From Natronorubrum thiooxidans (GTDB lineage Archaea > Halobacteriota > Halobacteria > Halobacteriales > Natrialbaceae): a stretch of DNA of 64,000 nucleotides. Positions 16,358 to 25,620 of the stretch are shown here, piece by piece. Positions within the stretch are counted from its first letter, which is position 1, and every line of letters starts with the position of its first letter. The DNA is taken from NCBI RefSeq assembly GCF_900156475.1, contig NZ_FTNR01000009.1:62001-126000 (forward strand), given 5' to 3'. The notes beneath the pieces were generated by a model that was not told the origin of the DNA, did no database searches, and saw only the letters and a list, made by a program, of their open reading frames with translations. The translations under genes and the position numbers were made by a program.

Positions 16358-16693
16358 ATGACCTTCGTTACCCGTCTCACGCTCCAGAGCGGCGATCGAG
16401 CCGCACTCGATGGGATCGTCGAGGACATCAAAGCCACCGCCGAACGCAAAGGCGCTGCACTGAAAGGCCCCCACTCCCATCCCCCGGAGAAGTTCTCGGT
16501 TCCCCAGCGGTGTCGGCTTCACACCGACGACGACCGGCAGTTTGCCTCGTGGGAGTACACCGTCTTCACCCGTGAACTCGAGATTCACGGCCACGACAAC
16601 CTCGCGCGCAACATCGCCGGACAGAACTTTCCCGATTCGGTCCATATCGAGGCCGAAGTCGAGCATATCCGCGGCGTCGGCCGCGGCAACTAA
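16358..16693 (+). CDS. uS10-like protein (S10/mL48 family paralogue)
   Basis: 111 aa from ATG 16358; ATG 16343 would add five residues. TLQSGDRAALDGIVEDIKAT, ERKGAALKGPHSHPPEKFSV and YTVFTRELEIHGHDNLARNI match ribosomal protein S10, but the sequence differs from the true haloarchaeal S10, which sits in a translation operon elsewhere. A TATA-like GTTTTTACG lies at 16318-16326, consistent with a start near 16350 and so with ATG 16358. Possible roles: alternative ribosomal protein, or a Nus-like partner, as bacterial S10 also acts in transcription antitermination. Inference. Confidence 0.8.
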   Translation: MTFVTRLTLQSGDRAALDGIVEDIKATAERKGAALKGPHSHPPEKFSVPQRCRLHTDDDRQFASWEYTVFTRELEIHGHDNLARNIAGQNFPDSVHIEAEVEHIRGVGRGN

Positions 16694-16764
16694 CGGCCCG
16701 TCCCAGACCATACCCGCCCACGTTGGCTGGTTGCTTTTATTCGCTCGAGTCAAATAGACGGACA

Positions 16765-17235
16765 ATGTACACGGGCAAGACCGAGAAGCCCTGTTGTCTC
16801 TGTGAAATCGGCGATATCGACCACCGAATTGACCTGCCACCGCGAGCGATTCAACAACTGAAACACGGCGAAGCTATCGCCTGGCAGGACGTCATCGGTG
16901 AAGTGTCGCTGTACTTTTGTGACCGAGACTGGGAGACGGTCTGTGAACTCGTCCTCGAGACCGGAATGACGCCGTTGCCTCGGTGTAACGCCGCTCGTGC
17001 CTCCTTCGATCTTCGAGAGGACTTCGAGGCGTTCACCAACCGAACGAAAGACGTGCCTGACCACCAGCCAATCGAAGAACGATTCTGGACCGACAGCCAG
17101 CAGATTCTTGCGGGAAACACCGAGTATCCACCATCCGACCGAGAGCTCGTGCAGGCACGGGTTGTCACGTGGGCGCTCGAAGACCTCGAGGCCCCCATTG
17201 CGCGGGAGGAGCCCGGGACCGCACAGCAAGAGTAA
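16765..17235 (+). CDS. conserved-looking hypothetical protein with N-terminal cysteines
   Basis: 156 aa from ATG 16765. Starts MYTGKTEKPCCLCEIGDIDH, where a CxxC-type pair could bind zinc with later Cys residues (LYFCDRDWETVCELV, LPRCNAARASF). The rest is acidic and mixed alpha-beta with a Trp-containing helix near the C-terminus (VVTWALEDLE). I do not recognise the family. Frequently such haloarchaeal proteins resemble HNH or treble-clef zinc proteins, but no nuclease motif is visible. Confidence 0.65.
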   Translation: MYTGKTEKPCCLCEIGDIDHRIDLPPRAIQQLKHGEAIAWQDVIGEVSLYFCDRDWETVCELVLETGMTPLPRCNAARASFDLREDFEAFTNRTKDVPDHQPIEERFWTDSQQILAGNTEYPPSDRELVQARVVTWALEDLEAPIAREEPGTAQQE

Positions 17236-17312
17236 GCGGAGAGCGCGCGGCTGCTGTGTACTCGACCGGACACTGCGTTTCAGTGGCAACTATAGGTTCT
17301 GTCGTCTAACGG

Positions 17313-18602
17313 ATGCGTATGGCACTCACCGAATCGGACCGCACCTCGCTGCGTCGGGACCTCCATCGCAGACCCGAACCCGCTTGGTGTGAGTTTTATA
17401 CCACCGCACGACTCGCCACGGAACTCGAGTCGCGACTCGACCTCGACGAACTCCACGTCGGCCCGGATGCCATCGCGGGCGACCACCGGATGGCCGTCCC
17501 CGACGAGGCCGAACTGGCCCGCTGGTACGACCGCGCCAGCGATGCCAACGTCGACGAGGCGATCCTCGAGTCGCTGGAAGGTGGGTATACGGGTCTCGTC
17601 GCCGTCCTCGAGCGCGGCGAAGGACCCACCGTCGGGCTCCGAGTCGACATCGACGGGCTGCCGGTCGAGGAGTCCGACGACGCGGCCCACGAACCCGCTG
17701 CAGAGGGGTTCCGATCCGAGTACGAAGGGGCGATGCACGCCTGCGGCCACGACGCCCACGCGACGATCGGTGTCGGCGTCCTCGAGCGGATCGCCGAGAG
17801 TGGCGAGTTTTCGGGGACGCTGAAGGTCTTTTTTCAGCCCGCCGAGGAGGTCGTCGGCGGCGGGAAGTCGATGGCCAAAAGCGACCACATCAAAGACGTC
17901 GACCACCTGCTCGCACTCCACATCGGCCTCGACCACCCGACCGGCGAGATCGTCGCCGGTATCGACGGCTTTCTCGCCGTTCGCCACCTCGAGGCCGAGT
18001 TCACCGGCCAGTCGTCCCACGCCGGCGGCCATCCCGAACAGGGGCGAAACGCCGTGCAGGCGATGGCGACGGCCGTCCAGAACCTGTACGGCATTCCGCG
18101 CCACAACGACGGGAAAACGCGGGTCAACGCGGGCGTCGTCGAGGGCGGCACTGCTGCTAACGTCATTCCGGAAGAAGCGCGTATCCTCGCCGAAGTTCGC
18201 GGCGAGACGACCGAGCTGATGGAGTACATGCACAGCAAGGCGCGCCACGTGGTCCGCAGCGCCGCCGAGATGCACGAATGCACGGTCGAATTTTCGATCG
18301 GCGCGGAGGCCCCAAGTGCGACGAGCGATCAGGAACTCGTCGACATCGTCGCCGACGTCGCGGGGCAAACCGAGGGCGTCGAACGGGTGCTCGAGCGAGA
18401 CGAACTCGGCGGCAGCGAGGACGCAACGTTCCTGATGCAGGCAGTCCAGGAGAACGGCGGCACCGCGTGTTACGTCGGTATCGGTACGGACCACCCCGGT
18501 GGCCACCACACGCCGACGTTCGACGTTGACGAGTCAAGTATCGCGCACGGAATCGACGTCCTCGCCGGAACGATCGAACGGATCGGGCGCAGACGCGTCT
18601 GA
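17313..18602 (+). CDS. M20-family amidohydrolase (AbgB/AbgA type)
   Basis: 429 aa. The metal-binding motifs of M20 amidohydrolases are clear: GLRVDIDGLPVEE (D), HACGHDAHATIG (C-G-H-D-x-H), FFQPAEEVVGGGK (E-E) and later ALHIGLDHP; ATANVIPEEARI-like block occurs as GGTAANVIPEEARILAEVRG. The dimerisation domain lies in the middle (FTGQSSHAGGHPEQGRNAVQ). It probably removes an acyl or aminobenzoyl group from an amino acid; compare p-aminobenzoyl-glutamate hydrolase and indole-acetyl amino acid hydrolases. Start ATG 17313 or 17319. Confidence 0.88.
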   Translation: MRMALTESDRTSLRRDLHRRPEPAWCEFYTTARLATELESRLDLDELHVGPDAIAGDHRMAVPDEAELARWYDRASDANVDEAILESLEGGYTGLVAVLERGEGPTVGLRVDIDGLPVEESDDAAHEPAAEGFRSEYEGAMHACGHDAHATIGVGVLERIAESGEFSGTLKVFFQPAEEVVGGGKSMAKSDHIKDVDHLLALHIGLDHPTGEIVAGIDGFLAVRHLEAEFTGQSSHAGGHPEQGRNAVQAMATAVQNLYGIPRHNDGKTRVNAGVVEGGTAANVIPEEARILAEVRGETTELMEYMHSKARHVVRSAAEMHECTVEFSIGAEAPSATSDQELVDIVADVAGQTEGVERVLERDELGGSEDATFLMQAVQENGGTACYVGIGTDHPGGHHTPTFDVDESSIAHGIDVLAGTIERIGRRRV

Positions 18603-18687
18603 GCGGCGGCGCTTCGGGACAGGAGTTCCAGAAAAAGCGAGTTAGGTGTCGTCGACTGGCAGCCGATAGCTCGAGGCAGCCTGTCGA

Positions 18688-19539
18688 TCAGTATCCGCCG
18701 TCATCGTCGTCGGCAGCGTCCTGCTCGTCGTCGTGATCGTCAGCAGCGCCGTCGTGGTGTTCAGCATCGACCACGACCTCGAGATCGAAGGCCTCGTTTG
18801 CCGGTGCGGCCTCGGGCTCTAAGTAGCCGACAGCAAAGGCCGAGTAGACGGTGCCGGCCATCGGTTCGACGTCGAATGTTGCGACGACGTCGCCGTCGTT
18901 GTCTTCGGTCGCGGGTCGAACCTCGAGGGTGTACATGTCAGGGGGGACCTCGACTGCTGCGGCGTCGCCGAAGGCAGCACCCTCGAACAGCACCGTCTCG
19001 CCATCGCCGGCCGTGACGTCCACCGCGGGGGCATCCGGCGACGCGTGGACGAGTCTGATACGGGCGTCCTCACCGGGATCGCTCAGGTCGTCCTCGAGTA
19101 CTGCGGGTGCAAACGGCTGGTTCTCCTCCGCGAGTTCGCCGAGTGCGGCGATCGTGTAGTCGCCGTCACCGACCTCGACGTCATCGTCGAAGACGACCGT
19201 ATCGGGATCGCCGGCGGCCGTGATCATGACCCCGTACGTCTCGGGTGCGAGCTCGAGGTAGTCGCTGACCGCGCGATAGGGAACGTCCTCGAGGACGACG
19301 TCGCCGTCGACGTAGACGTCGACGTTCGGCGCGTCGGGCGAGAGGTGAGCGACACGAACGCCGGCATCGTCCATCCCGCCGTCGGTCATTTCATCGTCCG
19401 TTCCGTCGTCGTCCATGCCATTGCCGTCGTCCATCCCGTCGTCACCGTTGTCGTCGCCGCCCAGACAGCCGGCGAGGCCGATAGCCCCGGTGGCTCCGAT
19501 CAGTGACAGTGCGCGTCGGCGTGTGTGTTGTTGTACCAT
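18688..19539 (-). CDS. Tat-exported lipoprotein with DUF4397 repeats
   Basis: 283 aa from ATG 19539. The N-terminus MVQQHTRRRALSLIGATGAI has a twin-arginine motif and is followed by LAGCLGG, a lipobox, so it is likely exported folded by Tat and anchored by lipid. A run of Gly-Asp-Met residues links to two DUF4397-type beta units, each starting with a block such as VRVAHLSPDAPNVDVYVDGD and IRLVHASPDAPAVDVTAGDG. The C-terminus is very acidic with His-Asp runs (HHDGAADDHDDEQDAADDDD). Cell-surface role, unknown. Confidence 0.88.
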   Translation of the reverse strand: MVQQHTRRRALSLIGATGAIGLAGCLGGDDNGDDGMDDGNGMDDDGTDDEMTDGGMDDAGVRVAHLSPDAPNVDVYVDGDVVLEDVPYRAVSDYLELAPETYGVMITAAGDPDTVVFDDDVEVGDGDYTIAALGELAEENQPFAPAVLEDDLSDPGEDARIRLVHASPDAPAVDVTAGDGETVLFEGAAFGDAAAVEVPPDMYTLEVRPATEDNDGDVVATFDVEPMAGTVYSAFAVGYLEPEAAPANEAFDLEVVVDAEHHDGAADDHDDEQDAADDDDGGY

Positions 19540-19810
19540 CGGAATAGTGTAACAGACCAACATGAATAGCCAGAGCCCCTAACAGAGTAGGTTTTTGGCC
19601 AGTTTGTTTTTATATCATGACACTGTTAACGTCTGTATCTCGAGTTGTTGTGTTGAGTATCGGACACTATTTTGTTCGAGTGTCGGCCGGCGAGAGCGGC
19701 AATCGATGGATGCGGAAAACAGTCGACTTTCCGAGATGTTTCGCAAACGATCAGTGGATGATACTGTCGGTCGGCGGTAAACGACGCCTCGAGTCGTGCA
19801 GTTCTCGAGT
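19540..19810. other. intergenic region with promoter-like sequence, no gene seen
   Basis: 271 bases between two minus-strand genes. TTTTTATATCA near 19604-19614 on the plus strand is a strong TATA-like sequence, but the only frames downstream are short and unlike neighbouring proteins. GACACT/AGTGTC can pair weakly near 19665-19690. The region upstream of 19539 should hold the promoter of the lipoprotein gene. Confidence 0.35.
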
Positions 19811-21217
19811 CTAGTACTTCGGGTCGGCCCCGGTTGTCTCGTAGACGTCCTCCATCAGTTCGTCACGGCGCTCCTGCCAGCTCGCGAGTCCCTCGGGACT
19901 GGTCGGATACTGCTCGTAGTGGGCAAGCAGGTCGTCAGCGCAGCGCTTGGTCTGGTAGAGGTTCCAGATCGTTCCCCAGTGACCGCGGCTTTTGATCAGG
20001 GCCTCGAGTTTGAGTTTCATTCCGATGTCGGTGCTGCCCGAGTACAGCGCCTCGGCGAGTTTGTCGCCGGGCATCGCGGCCAGTAGCCCCATCAGATCGT
20101 CGACGTCGACGGCCGTCGAGAGGATGTTGTAGACGTCCAGGGCGGCGTAGCGGGCCCCGAAGTGATCCATCACGCGCTCGTTGTACTTCCAGAACGTATC
20201 CTCGCTGTAGTCGCCCGTCTCGAGGGCTTCGATCGCCTGATCAGCAGCGTATTTGCCGCCGTAGGCAGCCCCGGCGATCCCGCCGCCGGTCGTCGGGTTG
20301 ACGTGGCCCGCGGCGTCGCCGACGGCCATGTAGCCGGGATGGACCGCGGAGTCGTAGGGCCGCCGGGTTGGGAGAGCAGCGCCGAGTTTATCCTCGACTT
20401 CGGCCCCCTCGAACTCTGGCCGGGTCTCGAGGTCGCGTTTGAGGTCGTCGACGAGTTTCATCGGCTCTTCGGTCATCTGGAAGCCCAGGCCGGCGTTGAT
20501 CTCGGTGTCGGTGCGCGGGAAATACCAGAGGTAGCCCGCCGCGCGTTCGGTCGGTTTGAAGACGAGGGCGTCGTCCCACTCGACGGGTTCATCGACGTGG
20601 ACGATCTCGCGGTAGGCCGAACAGAAGTGTCGATAGTTGACGTTCGTATCGAACGTTGACTCGGAGAAGTCGACGTTGTCCTGCAGGATCGACAACGAGC
20701 CCGCGGCGTCGATGACGATGTCGGCCTCGTACGTGCGCGGCTCGCCCTTCCGAATCGCTTCGACGCCCGTCACGCGGCCGTCGTCGGCCTGTGTGACGTT
20801 TTTGACGACCGTATCGTAATGGAAGTCGACGCCGGCGTCTTCGGCCCCGTCGATGATGCGGCGGCCGTACTCCCAGCGGTCGATGACCGCCAGCTCGCCG
20901 GGGACGGGAATCTCGAGGACGGTGTCCTCCTGTGGGATCTCGAAGCGCCCGTGGTCGACGCCCGTATTGGTAAACGCGGGCTCGAGTTTCGATTTGGGGA
21001 TCGCCTCGGGGAAGGAATCGGCCCCTTTTAGTGCGTCCCCACAGGCGATGTGGCCCGCTTCGTCGGCGGTCTTGCGCTCGAGGATGACGGCGTCGTAGCC
21101 GGCGTGTGCAACGGTCGCTGCGGCATAACAACCGGCAGTCCCGGCACCGACGACAACCACGTCCGGTGACTGGTGGTCGGACGTGGTGGTGGTATCCGAC
21201 TGCTCCTGCGTACTCAT
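19811..21217 (-). CDS. geranylgeranyl reductase family flavoprotein
   Basis: 468 aa from ATG 21217. VVVVGAGTAGCYAAATVAHA is the FAD-binding Rossmann motif, VILERK follows, and HPGYMAVGDAAGHVNPTTGG is the second FAD block of the family; a CGDALKG segment is also seen. It saturates the geranylgeranyl chains of archaeal membrane lipids (digeranylgeranylglycerophospholipid reductase), at the membrane. Next to it on the opposite strand is a 2Fe-2S ferredoxin that could deliver electrons. Confidence 0.9.
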   Translation of the reverse strand: MSTQEQSDTTTTSDHQSPDVVVVGAGTAGCYAAATVAHAGYDAVILERKTADEAGHIACGDALKGADSFPEAIPKSKLEPAFTNTGVDHGRFEIPQEDTVLEIPVPGELAVIDRWEYGRRIIDGAEDAGVDFHYDTVVKNVTQADDGRVTGVEAIRKGEPRTYEADIVIDAAGSLSILQDNVDFSESTFDTNVNYRHFCSAYREIVHVDEPVEWDDALVFKPTERAAGYLWYFPRTDTEINAGLGFQMTEEPMKLVDDLKRDLETRPEFEGAEVEDKLGAALPTRRPYDSAVHPGYMAVGDAAGHVNPTTGGGIAGAAYGGKYAADQAIEALETGDYSEDTFWKYNERVMDHFGARYAALDVYNILSTAVDVDDLMGLLAAMPGDKLAEALYSGSTDIGMKLKLEALIKSRGHWGTIWNLYQTKRCADDLLAHYEQYPTSPEGLASWQERRDELMEDVYETTGADPKY

Positions 21218-21432
21218 ACCAACAAGATGGTCACCACGGGAAGAAAACGTTTTATGTGTTCTTTGTGGCCGTGACAAGGACACAATCGGACGCCGACGGC
21301 CAGTTCACAGCCGTCCGCACCGCTCGAGACGAGTGCACCCTCCCGAACAGGTCACACTGCTCGAGTCTCGTTGTGTCGACGACGACAAACGGTGAATAAA
21401 GAGTTTTAGTAGGGTCGTTCGTAGCTGGCTGT

Positions 21433-21765
21433 ATGACCGAGTACACGATCGAGTTCGTCGGGACGGGTGAGACGATTACCTGTTCGGACAAAGAGACGAT
21501 TCTCAGTCGGTGTCTCGAGGCGGGGATCGCCCAGGAGTACTCCTGCCGCGTCGGGATGTGTCTGGCCTGTTCGGCCGAGATTCTCGAGGGCGAGGTCACC
21601 CAGCCTGCAGCTCGTGGGCTGACGGAAGAAGAGGCCGAGAACTATGCACTCACCTGTATGGCACGGCCGCAGTCCGATCTGAAACTCGATCGTGGCAAAT
21701 ACCCACCGAGTATCGAGGGCGATCTCACTGGCGATTCGAGTGCGGAAACGCCCGCTGACGACTGA
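21433..21765 (+). CDS. plant-type 2Fe-2S ferredoxin
   Basis: 110 aa. YSCRVGMCLACSAEILEGEV supplies three of the cluster cysteines (CxxxxCxxC) and YALTCMARP the fourth, the usual spacing of plant-type ferredoxins. Shorter than the abundant haloarchaeal ferredoxin, lacking its acidic N-terminal insert. Acts as soluble electron carrier, possibly for the neighbouring geranylgeranyl reductase; the two are divergent. Confidence 0.9.
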   Translation: MTEYTIEFVGTGETITCSDKETILSRCLEAGIAQEYSCRVGMCLACSAEILEGEVTQPAARGLTEEEAENYALTCMARPQSDLKLDRGKYPPSIEGDLTGDSSAETPADD

Positions 21766-21809
21766 CGTGCGGACTGCAGGCCCCACATCGACTGTTTGAG
21801 ACGTGGTCG

Positions 21810-22559
21810 TTACAGCACGAACGGCCCGCGCTGGCGGATCGGCTCGCCGTGTGGCTGGCCCGACACGGCGACGAGGCGGAGGCCGTCCTCGCTTCGGATC
21901 TCGACGGACCGATCGCCGGTGACCGGGAGCACGTCGCCCTCGCCGAAGGCGTTGCCGTCGACGGTTCCCGACCCGGCGACGCCGTAGCAAAAGCCCGCCC
22001 ACGACTCAGGACGTGACCACGTCCACGACTCGCTCACGCGGACGTCGAGGTACTCCATCGATGTCTCGAGAGCGATTGGCGAGCCATCACCGACGACGGT
22101 CGTGACGGTTGCCCCGTCGTCCGTCGCTGTCGGCAACTCGTCAGCAGCCGCATCGACGTAGTTGGGGTCGATCTCCTTCTTATCGCGTGGCAGGTTGACC
22201 CAGAGCTGCAGCCCGTTACAGGCCACATTGTCGGCCGGAAACTCCGAGTGTTCGATACCACCACCAGTCGTGATCCGCATGACGTCGCCCACAGATGCGG
22301 TGTTGGATACCCCGAGCGAATCCTCGTGTTCCATCCCGCCCTCGAGCATGTACGAAACGATCTCGAAGCCGCGGTGGGGGTGAGTTGGGAACCCCGTGTC
22401 CGGCTCGATGAAAAACCGCTCGAACAGGACGAACGGGTCGAGACTCGACGGATACGCGTTTGTCGGAAACGCACGGGTCGCCGTCACCCCAGTCCCATGG
22501 CGAATCGTCTGTCCGGAGACCGGATCGCTCGAGTCGCTGGTTCGGTTGTCTGCGTCCAT
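21810..22559 (-). CDS. pirin family protein
   Basis: 249 aa, complete. GFPTHPHRGFEIVSYMLEGG gives the metal-binding histidines of the N-terminal cupin, with EHEDSLG and GGGIEHSE (second His/Glu pair) following; the C-terminal cupin starts near AGFCYGVAGSGTVDGNAFGE. Pirins can be quercetin dioxygenases or protein partners; the archaeal role is unknown. Ends convergently with the ferredoxin gene 44 bases away. Confidence 0.9.
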   Translation of the reverse strand: MDADNRTSDSSDPVSGQTIRHGTGVTATRAFPTNAYPSSLDPFVLFERFFIEPDTGFPTHPHRGFEIVSYMLEGGMEHEDSLGVSNTASVGDVMRITTGGGIEHSEFPADNVACNGLQLWVNLPRDKKEIDPNYVDAAADELPTATDDGATVTTVVGDGSPIALETSMEYLDVRVSESWTWSRPESWAGFCYGVAGSGTVDGNAFGEGDVLPVTGDRSVEIRSEDGLRLVAVSGQPHGEPIRQRGPFVL

Positions 22560-22747
22560 ACCCCCTTCTCAGGCCTCACTCCTGATACGTCTCCGGTCTC
22601 TGGGACATCATTGCGAACACCGTTCTTGATATCCGTGTCTCCGTCATCCACCAGCAGAACAGCCGACGCACGCGGGTAATAGATGGTGAAAAGATGGACT
22701 CCGCACGAGCCACGTGGTTCCGCAATCGTTTGGAGCCGAACTAACGA

Positions 22748-23920
22748 TTAGTCGACGAAGTCGATATCGTCGCCCTGCGCTGGCGCTTCGGGCTGGACGG
22801 CCTCGCCGTCGGGCTGGCCGTAGATCTGTGGTGATTCGACGCCCGTGACGACGATCATCGTCCGCATGCTGCCCTCGAGGCTCTCGTCGATCGAGGTCCC
22901 CCAGATGATGCGGGCGTCGGGGTCGATCCGGTCGTAGATCTCCTCGACGACGCCTTCGGCTTCCTCGATCGCCATGTCGTTGCCACCGGTGACGTTGACG
23001 AGCGCGGAGCTCGCGCCGGAGATGTCGACGTCGAGTAGCGGCGAGCGAAGCGCGGTCTTGACCGAGTCCTGGGCTTTGGCTTCGGAGTCGGATTCACCGA
23101 GGCCGATCATTGCGACGCCGCCGCGTTCCATGACGGTGCGAACGTCGGCGAAGTCCAGGTTGACGAGGCCGGGTTTCGTAATGAGTTCGGTGATTCCTTT
23201 GACCGAGCGCATGAGCACCTCATCGGAGACTTTGAACGCCTGTCGGACGGGCAGTTTGCCCACCGAATCCAGCAGGCGGTCGTTGGGGACGACGATCACG
23301 GTGTCAGAGACGTCACGCAGGCGCTCGAGGCCGGCTTCGGCGTTGGTTCGGCGGACCTCACCTTCTGCCGTAAACGGCGTCGTGACGATCGAAATCGTCA
23401 ACGCGCCCGCCTCGCGGGCGGCTTTGGCGACGACTGGCGCGGAGCCGGTTCCGGTTCCGCCGCCGAGTCCGGCGGTGACGAAGACCATGTCGGAGCCGTC
23501 GATGGCGTCGTAGATGTCCTGTTGGCTCTCGAGGGCGGCTTCCTCGCCGACCTGTGGGAGCGAGCCGGCCCCACGGCCGCCGGTTTTCTCTTCGCCCATC
23601 AGGATCTTCGTGTCGGCTTCGATCTCGACTAAGTGCTGGACGTCGGTGTTGGCGGCGACGAGCTTTGCACCGTGAATCCCCTCCTCGTGCATGCGGTTGA
23701 CGGTGTTGCCGCCGGCACCGCCACAGCCGACGACCGTAATGTCCGTCTGGAGGTCTTTGAGGACGTCCTCGAGTTGGTCGTCGGTCATCGTCCCCGTCCG
23801 CTGGCTGTCCGGTTCGTCTCCGGTCGGCGACTGCCCGTCCTGTGAGTGGGCGTCTTCGGAGGCCATCGCCGGCTCCCCGTCTTCGGCCTCGTCGATGGCG
23901 TCGTCGATGATGGAGTCCAT
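22748..23920 (-). CDS. ftsZ1: cell division protein FtsZ1
   Basis: 390 aa. [20 protein letters not shown] is the tubulin/FtsZ signature, and [33 protein letters not shown] and [19 protein letters not shown] complete the GTPase and T-loop regions. The start [15 protein letters not shown] plus an acidic linker and the C-terminal [10 protein letters not shown] match the FtsZ1 rather than the FtsZ2 group of haloarchaea, as I remember them. FtsZ1 acts as an early scaffold of the division ring. The upstream region contains a perfect palindrome. Confidence 0.93.
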   Translation of the reverse strand: MDSIIDDAIDEAEDGEPAMASEDAHSQDGQSPTGDEPDSQRTGTMTDDQLEDVLKDLQTDITVVGCGGAGGNTVNRMHEEGIHGAKLVAANTDVQHLVEIEADTKILMGEEKTGGRGAGSLPQVGEEAALESQQDIYDAIDGSDMVFVTAGLGGGTGTGSAPVVAKAAREAGALTISIVTTPFTAEGEVRRTNAEAGLERLRDVSDTVIVVPNDRLLDSVGKLPVRQAFKVSDEVLMRSVKGITELITKPGLVNLDFADVRTVMERGGVAMIGLGESDSEAKAQDSVKTALRSPLLDVDISGASSALVNVTGGNDMAIEEAEGVVEEIYDRIDPDARIIWGTSIDESLEGSMRTMIVVTGVESPQIYGQPDGEAVQPEAPAQGDDIDFVD

Positions 23921-23967
23921 TCTTGGCCAACTCTAAACGATGGAGCATAATTACCTTTCCCCTACAC

Positions 23968-23985
23968 GTCAGACACCTGTCTGAC
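23968..23985. promoter_or_regulatory. 18-bp perfect palindrome upstream of ftsZ1
   Basis: GTCAGACA (23968-23975), CC, TGTCTGAC (23978-23985) is self-complementary. It lies 48-65 bases upstream of the ftsZ1 ATG and about 15 bases beyond a TATA-like TAATTATG on the minus strand (near 23945-23952), where an activator or repressor site would be expected. The gene on the other side (dtdA) ends at 24076, so a terminator is possible, but no T-run follows on the minus strand. Confidence 0.5.
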
Positions 23986-24075
23986 ACGGGACGAAGAACG
24001 TCTCTCCAGACAGAACACTCAACGGCCCCCGATATGGGAGTCGTATGCTGTGATTTCCCCGTTGTATCGGAGCCG

Positions 24076-25440
24076 CTAGATCGGAAACTGATCCGTCTGC
24101 TGGCTTCGAACTGTCTCGGGACTGATTGTTTTCCCGTCGACCGTGACGGCGTCGCCGTTTGCGAGTGCGCCGAACTTCGGCCCCTCGGGAACGCCGAGCG
24201 TGCGAGCGAGTGCCGGATCGAAACTCGTCCGCTCGGCGACGACGGCGTCGTCACAGAGCGTGACCGTCTCGTACTTCTCCTCGAGCACGCCCGCCAGCGC
24301 CTCGATGATCGCTGCCCTGGCGGGTTCGGTGTCCGTCGAGTCCGTCGAGTCCGCCGACTCCGGGGGGTCGGGGACCGCGACCCGCGACCCGACCCGACTC
24401 CCGCCGTTGTCGGTCGTGAAGGCGACGGAGTTCGCCTCGACGGCCCTTCGCACTGCTGCCGGATCGAACCCGTTTGCAGCGTCGACCAGTTCGGTCGGGA
24501 GATCGACGACGGCAACCGACTCGGCGCGACGGTCGCCAAAGCGGACACCGTCGTCGACGGCCCCGAGGGCTGTCTCGACCGCGTCGATGAGGGCGAGTGA
24601 TCGATCGCCACTCTCTCGCAGCCAGGTCTCGCTGACGATCCGAACACCCAGGGCCTCGAGCGTGTCCTCGAGCACCGGCCACTCGCCGTCGATGACGGCC
24701 ATCTCGGCCTCACTCGCGTCGAACGCCGCCTCGAGAACGTTACGATGCGTGTCGGGATGGCCCATTGCCTCGAGCGCCCAGTCGGCGGCGATGTGGCCGA
24801 CGGCCCACGGCGTCTCGCGGACGACGCGGGTAAACCGGGGGGCGTAGTGGTTGCCGCCGAAGCCGACGATCTGGGTATCGCGGTGGGGAGAGACGTTACG
24901 GAGCTCGAGAATCGCGCGGGCGACGGCCGCAGCGCCGTCAGGGTCGTCCCACTGCTCGTCGCCGCTGCCGAGTTCCGCAAAAAGCGACGGACAGCCGACG
25001 TCGGTAGGGCCGTGGTGGGTACACTCCATCCCGACGTCGTAGCGCTCGGGAGCGTACTCGTCAAAGGCCTCGAGGAGCCGTGCGAGGGCGTTCGGACAGG
25101 CCTCGGCGACGGCGTCGGCTTCACCCCCGAACTCGGCCGGGCCGAAGTTGCCCGTAAAATGGCCCGTCAGGAGTGGCCCCGTGTCGCCCGAGTGACGCGA
25201 GGCGAACACGAGCAGATCCGGGTCGCAGTCGAAGGCATCGACCGGGTACTCGAGATCGAGGTGGAACTCGTCGAACGAGCGCAACTCGACGCCGTCGGTT
25301 CGGTAGTACGTGCCGCCGCCGTCGGCTGCGGGCCGTGTGTCGTCGTCGACGGCCGCCCAGTCGGCGAGGTCGCGGAGCTGGTCGCAGATGTGGACCGACG
25401 CGCGGTCGGCCCGGCTCTCGACGATCGCGAGCGCAGTCAT
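24076..25440 (-). CDS. dtdA: D-aminoacyl-tRNA deacylase (archaeal type)
   Basis: 454 aa from ATG 25440. LVFASRHSGDTGPLLTGHFT, GMECTHHGPTDVGCPSLFAE and IVGFGGNHYAPRFTRVVRET are the conserved blocks of archaeal DTD2/DtdA, with histidines for metal binding. It frees tRNA from D-amino acids. Haloarchaeal forms are long owing to the C-terminal extension seen here, which includes a Ser-Asp rich loop (about residues 375-400). Minus strand, upstream of ftsZ1 in the same direction with a 155-base gap. Confidence 0.88.
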   Translation of the reverse strand: MTALAIVESRADRASVHICDQLRDLADWAAVDDDTRPAADGGGTYYRTDGVELRSFDEFHLDLEYPVDAFDCDPDLLVFASRHSGDTGPLLTGHFTGNFGPAEFGGEADAVAEACPNALARLLEAFDEYAPERYDVGMECTHHGPTDVGCPSLFAELGSGDEQWDDPDGAAAVARAILELRNVSPHRDTQIVGFGGNHYAPRFTRVVRETPWAVGHIAADWALEAMGHPDTHRNVLEAAFDASEAEMAVIDGEWPVLEDTLEALGVRIVSETWLRESGDRSLALIDAVETALGAVDDGVRFGDRRAESVAVVDLPTELVDAANGFDPAAVRRAVEANSVAFTTDNGGSRVGSRVAVPDPPESADSTDSTDTEPARAAIIEALAGVLEEKYETVTLCDDAVVAERTSFDPALARTLGVPEGPKFGALANGDAVTVDGKTISPETVRSQQTDQFPI

Positions 25441-25620
25441 ACTCGAGTGGGTGGGCTGGGGCCCAGTAACGCCGTCGGTTCTCGATGCCGACTCGAGAGT
25501 GATCCGAAAGACCCGCGTGGCACGAAAAGATTGTGTATGCAAACGCCACCATCGGCTTTTCGGTCATGCGAATGGTAACTCGCGATAGGAACAACCATCG
25601 ATGGACGCAGCTGATAATCT

